34,919 nucleotides of DNA from NCBI RefSeq assembly GCF_000685015.1, contig NZ_BAYA01000053.1, positions 1 to 34,919 of the forward strand, in the 5' to 3' direction. The notes under the pieces were generated by a model. It made no database searches. It saw only the letters and a list, made by a program, of their open reading frames with translations, and was not told the DNA's origin. A program made the translations under genes and the position numbers. This document shows positions 17,301 to 25,057 of the stretch, piece by piece. This stretch comes from Paraburkholderia bannensis NBRC 103871. Its GTDB lineage: Bacteria; Pseudomonadota; Gammaproteobacteria; Burkholderiales; Burkholderiaceae. Position 1 is the first letter of the stretch. Every line of letters starts with the position of its first letter.

Positions 17301-19505
17301 ATGTCCGTCATTCGCACCACCCAGTCGCTATTCCCGCCCTCTCCATTCCTGGTCGCCTCGCTCGTACTGTTCTCAACAGCATCCGCCGCGCACGCCCAAT
17401 CGGCGCTCACGTCCCAAAGCGCGGCGGATGTACAGCTTCCCGCCGTCACGATATCGGCCTCCGCTAGCGACAACAGCGCTGCGACGCCGGTATACAGCGC
17501 TGGCGCTGCAACGTTAGGCCCGCTCGGTAGCCGCCCGATCGCCGATACCCCGTTTTCGGTCACGACGATTCCCGAAGATCTGCTCGTCAACACGGGCGCG
17601 CGCACGGTCAACGACGCCCTGCGCTATCTGCCGTCGGTCGAGATTCGCGACCAGCAGGGTTATGAGGTGTCGCGCCCGCAGTCACGCGGCTTCCAGGGCA
17701 GCATCGTCCAGAACACGCGGCTTGACGGCATGAACGTCATCGGTACGACTGCCATCCCCACGGAGAATCTCTCCGGCATCGAAGTGCTCAACGGCCTCGC
17801 GGGCTCGCTGTATGGCCCGCAGCCCGCAGCGGGCGTGTTCAACTACATCCTCAAGCGGCCAACCGACACGCCGCTTTATCGCTTCGTGGAAGGGTTCGAT
17901 TCGCGCGGCGTGCTGACCGAACAAGGTGACCTGGGTGGACGCGTCGGGCCCAATGGCGTGCTCGGCTACCGGCTCAATGTCGTGCATGGCGAAGGAACCA
18001 GCTATACGCCCGGCAGCCACGTGAACCGCACGCTGGTTTCCGGCGATTTCGACTTTCATGTCGACGCCAGGACGATCGTCGAACTCGACCTGAGCCATTA
18101 CGAAACGAATGTGACGGGCCTGCCTGGCAGCATCGTCTATGGCAGCGGTAAAAGCACCGTGCTGCCCGCCGCCGTGGATCCCACGCGTGCGGGTTACAGC
18201 CAGCCCGGCGCGGGTGCGAATCTCGTGACGAATACCGCGGCCATCAAGCTCAAGCATCGCATCAACGACGACTGGAGCATGGAAGTGGGCGGCCTCTACC
18301 AGAACGCCGAACGCGGCCTGTACGGCATCACGAATTCCATGACCGACAATGCCGGCAATTTCAAGGTCACGAAGAATTTCACGGCCGTCCCGCACTTCAC
18401 GATCGCGAGTTACATGGCCAGCCTGAATGGCCATTTCAAGACCTTTTCGATGGAGAACGATCTGTCGCTGGGTATCAACGGTTTCGAGAACGGTCAATAC
18501 TCGAACCGCAATTCGATTGCGACGGTGCTGGGGACATCGAGCCTGGCGAATCCGGTGATCTTTCCGTCCACGCCAGTTCCGGCGACGGGCGGCCAATACC
18601 AGTCGGCTTCCATTTCCGAGCAGTCGTTCGTGGCGGCCGATACGCTGCACTTCAATTCGCAGTGGGCGCTGCACGGCACGCTGGCCGCCTCGTTCCTCAA
18701 CGCGAGCAGTTTCAACGCGAACGGCGCGACGACGAGCCGCGATTCGCATGGCCCGATGCTGAGCCCGACTGTTGCGCTGACCTACAAACCCGCGCAGACC
18801 GTCACGACCTATGTGACGTGGTCTGATAGCGTCGAGGAAGGCGATCAGGCGCCCGCCGGCACGGCCAACGTCAATCAGTTCATGGCGCCCTATCACGATC
18901 ACGAATACGAAGCGGGCGTGAAATATGCGCCCAGCGACGCATTGCTTGTCACGCTCGATGGCTTTCGCATGACGCGGCCGCTTGCGGAAACCAGCGCGGC
19001 GACCAACCTGTTTTCGGTGGTCGGAACGCAGCGCAATATTGGCGCAGAGCTTTTCGTGCAAGGCGACGTGCTGCCGTCCCTCAGCGTGCTGGGCGGCCTG
19101 ACTTACGTCGATGCGCGCCTGACCGGCACCGGCAATGCGGCGACCAGCGACATGCGTGTGGTGGGCGTGCCGCGCTTCAAGGGCGATCTCGTGCTCGACT
19201 ATCACCCGCATTACGCGGAAGGACTGGCGCTGACGGGCGCTGTGCATTACGAAAGCGACCGGGCGGCGACCAACACCAACAATTCGTATGCGAGCGCCTA
19301 CGCGACATTCGATCTGGGCGTGCGTTATTCGACGGCCCGCTTCTTCAGGCACCATGCGACCGCCCGGCTCGACGTGCTCAACGTGACCAACCGCGCTTAT
19401 TACGTGTCGATCGCGGACGGCAATATCGTCGGCTCAGCGGGTGCGAATACGGCTTACCTCGGCACGCCGCGCACCGTTCGCGCGAGTCTCGAACTCGACT
19501 TCTAG
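17301..19505 (+). CDS. TonB-dependent siderophore-type receptor
   Basis: The 734-residue outer-membrane receptor starts at ATG 17301. The frame is open to a TTG at 17223, but only the ATG puts a proper signal peptide at the N-terminus (hydrophobic to SAAHA-QS). A TonB-box-like LPAVTISA follows. The plug domain runs about residues 65-190 (DTPFSVTTIPEDLL, ALRYLPSVEIRDQQG, SRGFQGSIVQNTRLDGM, GSLYGPQPAAGVFNYILKRP), then a 22-strand beta-barrel ends in the aromatic SLELDF typical of outer-membrane insertion. It imports a ferric siderophore or similar ligand using the TonB system. There is no N-terminal signalling domain and no sigma/anti-sigma pair beside it. The ligand is unknown; proximity to the PKS operon could be coincidence. 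Confidence 0.93.
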   Translation: MSVIRTTQSLFPPSPFLVASLVLFSTASAAHAQSALTSQSAADVQLPAVTISASASDNSAATPVYSAGAATLGPLGSRPIADTPFSVTTIPEDLLVNTGARTVNDALRYLPSVEIRDQQGYEVSRPQSRGFQGSIVQNTRLDGMNVIGTTAIPTENLSGIEVLNGLAGSLYGPQPAAGVFNYILKRPTDTPLYRFVEGFDSRGVLTEQGDLGGRVGPNGVLGYRLNVVHGEGTSYTPGSHVNRTLVSGDFDFHVDARTIVELDLSHYETNVTGLPGSIVYGSGKSTVLPAAVDPTRAGYSQPGAGANLVTNTAAIKLKHRINDDWSMEVGGLYQNAERGLYGITNSMTDNAGNFKVTKNFTAVPHFTIASYMASLNGHFKTFSMENDLSLGINGFENGQYSNRNSIATVLGTSSLANPVIFPSTPVPATGGQYQSASISEQSFVAADTLHFNSQWALHGTLAASFLNASSFNANGATTSRDSHGPMLSPTVALTYKPAQTVTTYVTWSDSVEEGDQAPAGTANVNQFMAPYHDHEYEAGVKYAPSDALLVTLDGFRMTRPLAETSAATNLFSVVGTQRNIGAELFVQGDVLPSLSVLGGLTYVDARLTGTGNAATSDMRVVGVPRFKGDLVLDYHPHYAEGLALTGAVHYESDRAATNTNNSYASAYATFDLGVRYSTARFFRHHATARLDVLNVTNRAYYVSIADGNIVGSAGANTAYLGTPRTVRASLELDF

Positions 19506-19634
19506 GATCGCGAGGGGCGCGGCGTCCTGCCGTGCTCCGCCGATGTGTACGTGCTGCCGTTGGCACAGAGCCGCTCGATTTCGAATTCGATATACCATCG
19601 CTGTTCATGTTTCACACCGAGCCTTGGAGGCAGA

Positions 19635-20189
19635 ATGCCACCCGTTCGAATCCTGTTTATCCGGCACGCGGAAAAACCATCCGACAACGAGGGCACCGGC
19701 ATCGAGGCCGACGGCAAACCCGACGCCGAAAGTCTCTCCGTGCGCGGCTGGCAGCGTGCCGGCGCGTTGGCCCGATTCTTTTGCCCGCTTGAGAAGTCGC
19801 ATGAAGAGCGACTGAAGCCCGACACGGTATTTGCGGCGGGAGCTGGCCCGGCCAGCAAGAGCAAGCGATCGATGCAGACGGTGACGCCCCTTGTCGCCCT
19901 GTTGCGCGAAGAGGCACCGGTGAACTACGTCACCACTCACCTCAAGGACGACGGTCAGGCGCTGATGGTGGATGTACTGAGCCGCGACGGCGTCGTCCTG
20001 GTGGCATGGGAACATAAAGTGCTGCCCCAGATCATCGGACACGTGCCTAACGCGCCTGCGATTCCCGCAGCGTGGCCGGACGACCGGTTCGACGTGATCT
20101 GGATACTTGAGCGCGCGGGAGACGCATGGACATTCTCGCAACGTCCGCAATTGCTGCTCGCCGGGGATTCCACTGCGCCGATTAGCTAG
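19635..20189 (+). CDS. Histidine phosphatase superfamily protein
   Basis: The 184-residue protein starts at ATG 19635, with GGAGG at 19626-19630. The catalytic histidine is H11 in FIRHAEKPSD, the RHG-type motif of the superfamily; a second conserved His occurs in VAWEHKVLPQIIG. This fits a cytoplasmic phosphatase with a phosphohistidine intermediate; the substrate is not evident. The frame upstream to 19545 is not protein-like. The gene is convergent with lon and their stop codons overlap at CTAG (20186-20189). Confidence 0.88.
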   Translation: MPPVRILFIRHAEKPSDNEGTGIEADGKPDAESLSVRGWQRAGALARFFCPLEKSHEERLKPDTVFAAGAGPASKSKRSMQTVTPLVALLREEAPVNYVTTHLKDDGQALMVDVLSRDGVVLVAWEHKVLPQIIGHVPNAPAIPAAWPDDRFDVIWILERAGDAWTFSQRPQLLLAGDSTAPIS

Positions 20190-22576
20190 GCGCCTGTGGC
20201 TGCGGTCAACTCGCGCAGTGCATCATCCACTGTTTCCAGCAGCACGATGCGCAACTGGCTTCGGGCGTCGGCTGGAATATCTTCGAGGTCAGCTGCGTTG
20301 CGTGCAGGTATCAAAACCGTTTCGATGCCCGCGCGCAGCGCTGCAAGCACCTTTTCCTTGATGCCGCCCACGGGCAACACAACGCCGCGCAGGCTGATTT
20401 CCCCCGTCACCGCGCAATCGCTGCGCACTGCCTGTCCTGTCATCAGCGACGCGATCGCAACGAAGAGCGCCACGCCTGCACTGGGGCCGTCCTTGGGAAC
20501 CGCGCCAGCCGGGACATGCACGTGAATATCGCGCTTTTCGAAGCTCGCAGGATCGATCTTCAATGCCTCGCACTTCGACTTGACGAGGGTCAGCGCGGCT
20601 TGCGCGCTTTCCTTCATCACGTCGCCCAACTGGCCGGTCAGCACCAGCCTGCCGCCGCCGGGCGTGCTGCTGGCTTCGATAAAGAGCAGTTCCCCGCCAA
20701 CGGCTGTCCATGCCAGCCCGGTCACTACGCCCGGCAAACTGGCTCGCAAGGCGACTTCGCGCTCGAAGCGGTGATGCCCCAGAATCGACGCCAGGCGATC
20801 GGAGTCGATTCGCTCACGCGCCACAGGATCCTCGGCGACGCGTAACGCCACATGCCGGAACACCGCGCCGATCTTCCGCTCCAGGCTGCGCACACCGGCT
20901 TCACGCGTGTAGTCGCGAATGATGGTGCGCAGTGCGTCGTCGGTCAGCTCGCATTGTTCGGCGGTGAGTCCGCACGCTTGCAACTGGCGTGGCACCAGAA
21001 AGCGTTGGGCGATGTGAAACTTCTCCGCCTCCGTGTATCCCGGCAGATCCAGAATCTCCAGACGGTCTCTCAACGGCCCGGGAATATTTTCGGGCTGGTT
21101 GGCCGTGGCGACGAATACGACAGCGGACAGGTCGAACGGCACCGCGAGGTAATTGTCCCGAAACGAAGCATTCTGCTCGGGATCCAGCACCTCCAGCATG
21201 GCCGCGGCCGGGTCGCCATGCACGCCGTGTCCCAGCTTGTCGAGTTCGTCCAGCAACATCACGCAGTCGCGTGCGCCCGCCTTGCGGATGGCCTGGATGA
21301 TATCGCCCGGCATGGCGCCCACATAGGTTCGCCGATGGCCGCGAATTTCCGCTTCGTCGTGAACGCCACCCAGGCTGACCCGCACGAACGGCCGCTCCAG
21401 CGCGCGTGCGATGCTTTGACCCAGGGATGTCTTGCCCACACCGGGCGGCCCAAGAAAGCAAAGGATCGGCGCGCGGCCTAGCGGGTTGAGCTTCTTGACG
21501 CCGAGATATTCGAGGATGCGCTGCTTGACCTTGTCTACACCAAAGTGAGCGTCATCGAGGATCTGCCGCGCGCGGGCGATGTCGATAGGCGCTTGCGGTG
21601 GGAGCCTCCAGGGCAACTCCGTCAGCCATTCGAGGTAACGCACGCTGATCGAGTAATCGGCGGAGGCCTCCGGCATGCGTTCCAGCCGGGCGAGTTCCTT
21701 GCGTGCCGGTGTTTCGACATCCGCAGGCATATTGGCAGCCGCAATCGCCTCGCCCAGTTTGCGCGCCTCTTCGCCGCTTTCCCCACTCTCGCCGAGTTCG
21801 CGCTGGATCGTGCGTAGTTGCTCGCGCAACATCATTTCGCGCTGACGCTGGTCGATCCGGTTCTGCGTCTGCTCGCCGATTTCGTACGACAGGCGCAGCA
21901 CTTCGATTCGTCCGGCAACGGCGTCCAGCACCTTGTCGAGCCGCTTGCAGATGTCCATCGTTTCGAGAATATCCTGCTTGCGCTGCGCGGGAATGTCGAG
22001 CAGGCCGGCCACTGTATCTGCCAGCAGTCCGGGCGACTCGATAGCGTCCAGCGCCTTGATGAGTTCGCCGCCAGGATTGGGGAGCAGTCCTATCATTTCC
22101 CCGGCGCGTTGTCTGAGCACCAATGCGCGAGCGTCGACGGCAGCGTCGCTTTGCGCCGCATCGGGCAGCATTTCCACCCGCGCGGCGCGGAACCCGAGGC
22201 CGTCCACTGGCGCGAGCAAACGGAAGCGTTCCACGCCCTGGCAGATCAGATGATGCGCACCGTCGTCGGGGCTGGTGACATAGCGCAGCACGTTGGCGAC
22301 CGTGCCAATCTCGTTGAGGCCTTCAAAGGGGGGATCCTGCAGTGATGGATCGCGTTGCATCACGATGCCGAGCGGTAGCTGGCGCTTGACGGCGGCCTGC
22401 ACGTCCTCCTTTGCCTGCCCCTGTGCCGCCGTCAGCGGGATGACCATGCCGGGAAACAGCACCGCATTGCGCACCGGCAGCAAGATCAAGCTGTCCTCAG
22501 GCATGACGGGCGTCGGCGCCGCATCTGGGCCCGGCGGTGCGGAGTCGGCGTCATCGCGCTCGCTGTCCGTGCTCAT
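20186..22576 (-). CDS. lon: ATP-dependent Lon protease
   Basis: The 796-residue protein starts at ATG 22576, with GAGGAG just upstream; the frame extends to 22753 but without protein character. It has the N-terminal Lon substrate-binding domain (LILLPVRNAVLFPGMVIPLT), a coiled middle, the AAA+ module (Walker A FLGPPGVGKTS, K382; Walker B VMLLDELDKLG) and the Ser-Lys protease domain (S699 in PKDGPSAG; Lys about 740 in GGIKEK). It degrades misfolded and regulatory proteins. The N-terminus MSTDSERDDADSAPPGPDAAP is an acidic, Pro-rich extension. It may be an accessory Lon rather than the sole housekeeping copy, because it lies beside hsp20 rather than clpX. It shares a probable operon with hsp20. 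Confidence 0.93.
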   Translation of the reverse strand: MSTDSERDDADSAPPGPDAAPTPVMPEDSLILLPVRNAVLFPGMVIPLTAAQGQAKEDVQAAVKRQLPLGIVMQRDPSLQDPPFEGLNEIGTVANVLRYVTSPDDGAHHLICQGVERFRLLAPVDGLGFRAARVEMLPDAAQSDAAVDARALVLRQRAGEMIGLLPNPGGELIKALDAIESPGLLADTVAGLLDIPAQRKQDILETMDICKRLDKVLDAVAGRIEVLRLSYEIGEQTQNRIDQRQREMMLREQLRTIQRELGESGESGEEARKLGEAIAAANMPADVETPARKELARLERMPEASADYSISVRYLEWLTELPWRLPPQAPIDIARARQILDDAHFGVDKVKQRILEYLGVKKLNPLGRAPILCFLGPPGVGKTSLGQSIARALERPFVRVSLGGVHDEAEIRGHRRTYVGAMPGDIIQAIRKAGARDCVMLLDELDKLGHGVHGDPAAAMLEVLDPEQNASFRDNYLAVPFDLSAVVFVATANQPENIPGPLRDRLEILDLPGYTEAEKFHIAQRFLVPRQLQACGLTAEQCELTDDALRTIIRDYTREAGVRSLERKIGAVFRHVALRVAEDPVARERIDSDRLASILGHHRFEREVALRASLPGVVTGLAWTAVGGELLFIEASSTPGGGRLVLTGQLGDVMKESAQAALTLVKSKCEALKIDPASFEKRDIHVHVPAGAVPKDGPSAGVALFVAIASLMTGQAVRSDCAVTGEISLRGVVLPVGGIKEKVLAALRAGIETVLIPARNAADLEDIPADARSQLRIVLLETVDDALRELTAATGA

Positions 22577-22629
22577 CTTCGCTCCTCGATTCTCCGGTGT
22601 GCGCCCGCGTGCAGCCGTATGCGCCCGGA

Positions 22630-23037
22630 TCAATCCAGCTTCTCGAAGTCCAGTGAAAGACAACCGTTTTCTGACTCGCGCCGGACAAGGCGATAACGTC
22701 CGGCGGGAAGCTGGATGCGCCGCTCGAAGCGGCCATAGGGAATTTCCAGGCAATGCACCGCGTCGCCCGCGAGGGCGCGTCGTGGCAATGCTCTCTCTGC
22801 CGCGACGACCAGCGTGTTGCCTTCGAGCTTCAATTCCACCAGATCGGGTGCCACGCCAGGCAGCGCCACCACGATCACGAGCAGCCCGTCGTGCTCGAAC
22901 ACCTCAATCGGCGGCTCCCACATCGGCGCCTTTGCGTGCTGACCCGCTAACCGAAAGAATTGCCGATGCAGGCGCGCGGCGCGCTCAAGCGTATCGACGG
23001 CGGCATCCCACATGATCGTATGGCGGGTGATGGACAC
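22630..23037 (-). CDS. Hsp20/alpha-crystallin small heat-shock protein
   Basis: The 135-residue holdase starts at GTG 23037, with GGGAG six bases upstream. The alpha-crystallin domain runs from about residue 40 (EPPIEVFEHDGLLVIVVALPGV) to the end, including LEGNTLVVAAERALP and IPYGRFERRIQLPAG. It binds unfolded proteins without ATP. A 53-base gap separates it from lon downstream, so chaperone and protease are made together. The C-terminal IxI tail common in the family is not obvious, so oligomer assembly may differ. Confidence 0.9.
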   Translation of the reverse strand: MSITRHTIMWDAAVDTLERAARLHRQFFRLAGQHAKAPMWEPPIEVFEHDGLLVIVVALPGVAPDLVELKLEGNTLVVAAERALPRRALAGDAVHCLEIPYGRFERRIQLPAGRYRLVRRESENGCLSLDFEKLD

Positions 23038-23083
23038 GTGCGACTCCCTGCCGTTGGGTTAGCCCGGTGCTGACCGTTGATTC

Positions 23084-23112
23084 ATCAAAGGCCATCGGTG
23101 CGTGCCTGTCAA
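23084..23112 (-). promoter_or_regulatory. Promoter of the hsp20-lon operon
   Basis: On the minus strand, TTGACA (23107-23112) and TTTGAT (23084-23089) are separated by exactly 17 bases, about 46 bases before the hsp20 start. The -35 match is perfect. The neighbouring CTTGACA also resembles the heat-shock sigma-32 -35 element, so heat control is possible. Confidence 0.5.
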
Positions 23113-23166
23113 GCTGGTGGAGGCGGATGCAAACGGTATGCACGCGAGGTACGCACGCGATGAGGT

Positions 23167-23418
23167 TCAGAAATCGTCGCTGAGCACCTGAACAGGTGAA
23201 GCAGCGCCCGCGCCCACTTTCCGGGTCACCACATCGACGATCTCCTGCAGGTTGTCGAGCAGGGCTGCTTCATCGTTGGCCCGGCCGCCTTCTGAGCCAA
23301 ACACGTCTTCCAGGCATTCGCCCTTCACCTGAATCTCGTACATCTTTCCACTGATCAGGTAATTAAAAAACGAGTCGCCGTCTTTATGCAGGATTGGAAA
23401 ACCAGAAGGACTGTTCAT
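23167..23418 (-). CDS. DUF1488-like small protein
   Basis: The 83-residue protein starts at ATG 23418, preceded by GGGAG. It reads FPILHKDGDSFFNYLISG, then KGECLEDVFGSEGG, then a helical LLDNLQEIVDVVTRKV and a C-terminal VLSDDF. This matches the general layout of DUF1488, a small domain of unknown function common in proteobacteria. The family call is by pattern memory. The 29 codons upstream in frame are not protein-like. Confidence 0.65.
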   Translation of the reverse strand: MNSPSGFPILHKDGDSFFNYLISGKMYEIQVKGECLEDVFGSEGGRANDEAALLDNLQEIVDVVTRKVGAGAASPVQVLSDDF

Positions 23419-23629
23419 GGACAACTCCCTTTCGTCTCTGGAGGCATCAATAGTAACCAATTTCGCTTGGCCGGCAGCCTTAAAACGTGTGAATGGAACA
23501 CACAAAGAAGATATCAGCGTCGGGCAACAGTGCCCCTATATCCGGATCCCGTCTTTCGTAGTCAAAGACAACGATGCCCCGATTCCCGCCGTGCGGACGG
23601 CCATTCATTGCCAGTATCGGCTCCGCGCG

Positions 23630-24271
23630 TCAATGGCTCACTCCCCTGAAAATCGCTGTCAAGCTTGTGGTCATCATTTCGACGGCGATGGCGGAAAGTA
23701 TCATGCCCATGAGGCGCTTTGTGATGGCGGTCACCTTGACCGACAAATAGCGTCCAGCGAACGGTGCAGAAAATAACGCAGCCGCTAGCAACGCGAGAAA
23801 CGCGACCAGCCCCAGGCAGAGACTGATGATTTGTCCGTTGGTTGTTGCAGTGTGTCCGAACACCACCAGCGTCGCAATTGTGCCGGGGCCGACAAGCAAT
23901 GGCGTCGTCAGCGGAAAGATGGCCACGTCCTGATCGTAGCCGCTGTCACCCAGTTCGCCCTGGCGCGGCGTGTGCTGGGGACTCGACGAGCCGCGCACCA
24001 TGTCCAGCGCGATCAGCAAGACAAGCAAGCCTCCAGCCAGCCGGAAATCGTTGATCGTCACCCCAAAGAGATTGAGAATTGCCTCGCCCAGCGCGGTGGA
24101 AACGACGCAGCCAATCGTCACGCCGACAAAGGTCGTGGCAGCGATGGCACGCTTCTTCGCGTCGGATAGTCCCTCGGTCAGCGACAAAAAAACCGGGATA
24201 TTCGCGATCGGATTCATGATCGCAAAGAGCGCCGAGAAGACTTTCACCGCAAATGTAAAGTCGATGGCCAT
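23630..24271 (-). CDS. MarC family integral membrane protein
   Basis: The 213-residue inner-membrane protein starts at ATG 24271, with GAGG upstream. It has six hydrophobic segments. The N-terminus FALFAIMNPIANIPVFLSLTEG-like stretch (AIMNPIANIPVF) is the family hallmark, and a second half carries PLTTPLLVGPGTIATLVVF. MarC proteins were once linked to multiple antibiotic resistance; that link was later withdrawn and the function is unknown. It lies 66 bases downstream of the DUF1003-like gene and may be co-transcribed with it. Confidence 0.9.
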   Translation of the reverse strand: MAIDFTFAVKVFSALFAIMNPIANIPVFLSLTEGLSDAKKRAIAATTFVGVTIGCVVSTALGEAILNLFGVTINDFRLAGGLLVLLIALDMVRGSSSPQHTPRQGELGDSGYDQDVAIFPLTTPLLVGPGTIATLVVFGHTATTNGQIISLCLGLVAFLALLAAALFSAPFAGRYLSVKVTAITKRLMGMILSAIAVEMMTTSLTAIFRGVSH

Positions 24272-24337
24272 GGGGCAACCTCGTGATCGTTGTCCTGGCT
24301 CCCCTCGGGGCGCCACGCCGATAGCCGTCAATTCCAG

Positions 24338-24811
24338 TCAAGCCGGTGGCGGCGACGCACCTTTCTCGGGCAATCGCTGGGTCGACGACTGCATTTCCAG
24401 CACCGCGCGATGGATGGCTTCGGTCAGGGTATTGTTGACTTCAATGAGCTGGCGCATTTCGTCCTGCAATTTCAGCAGCGCCTCTGCGTCCTTGTAGGTC
24501 TGCAATGCCTGCTTGTCCGATGCAGCGGCCGCTACCTTCTGGCCGACCATGATGACGGACAGCAGCACGAGCTGCAAAAACGTCTGTGCGACCCACGCAA
24601 TCAGCGTCGCAACACCGCCTTGTATCGCCGCGGGCAAGCTGACAAGCGTAATTGCCGCGAATACATAAGCACACCACATCGTCCCGACGATATTCGTAAT
24701 CGCAACCGCGATCTTGCCGTTCAGCCCCACATGCTCGTGCGCCGTGAGGGCTGGGCCTGCTTTTTCGTGTGCCCTGACGCGTGCCTTCGTGTCGTTGTCG
24801 GTATACATCAT
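24338..24811 (-). CDS. DUF1003-like membrane protein
   Basis: The 157-residue protein starts at the first of two ATGs (24811), with GGGGAG upstream. It has two membrane helices (about residues 34-62, VAITNIVGTMWCAYVFAAITL, and 68-95, TFLQLVLLSVIMVGQ), followed by a charged helical tail (DKQALQTYKDAEALLKLQDEM) likely to be a coiled coil. The layout resembles DUF1003 or low-affinity iron permease proteins. Function unknown. The first 64 codons of the longer frame are not protein-like. Confidence 0.75.
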   Translation of the reverse strand: MMYTDNDTKARVRAHEKAGPALTAHEHVGLNGKIAVAITNIVGTMWCAYVFAAITLVSLPAAIQGGVATLIAWVAQTFLQLVLLSVIMVGQKVAAAASDKQALQTYKDAEALLKLQDEMRQLIEVNNTLTEAIHRAVLEMQSSTQRLPEKGASPPPA

Positions 24812-25001
24812 TGCACTCCCCGTTTGAGAAACCGGCTTCGTCGAAATGCTTGCACGCCAGGTTCCTGTTCGCGTTTGTCTGCACAACAGGATGTCTTTTG
24901 CGCGGACTGCAACAATCGTACATCTAAACAGGATGAGAAAAATCGCGAATGCGTGCCGTCGATCCGATTCCCAATATCGTATGGCAGATCGAGCACAAAT
25001 C

Positions 25002-25022
25002 ATCCGATACGAAGTATCGGAT
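25002..25022 (-). terminator. Perfect hairpin after uvrA
   Basis: ATCCGATAC and GTATCGGAT form a 9-bp stem with a 3-base loop, about 36 bases past the uvrA stop. On the minus strand it is followed by GATTTG only, so the U-tract is poor. It probably ends or protects the uvrA message. Confidence 0.5.
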
Positions 25023-25057
25023 TGTTGGTTGCGCCGTCGATAACGCGAGCGATTTTG

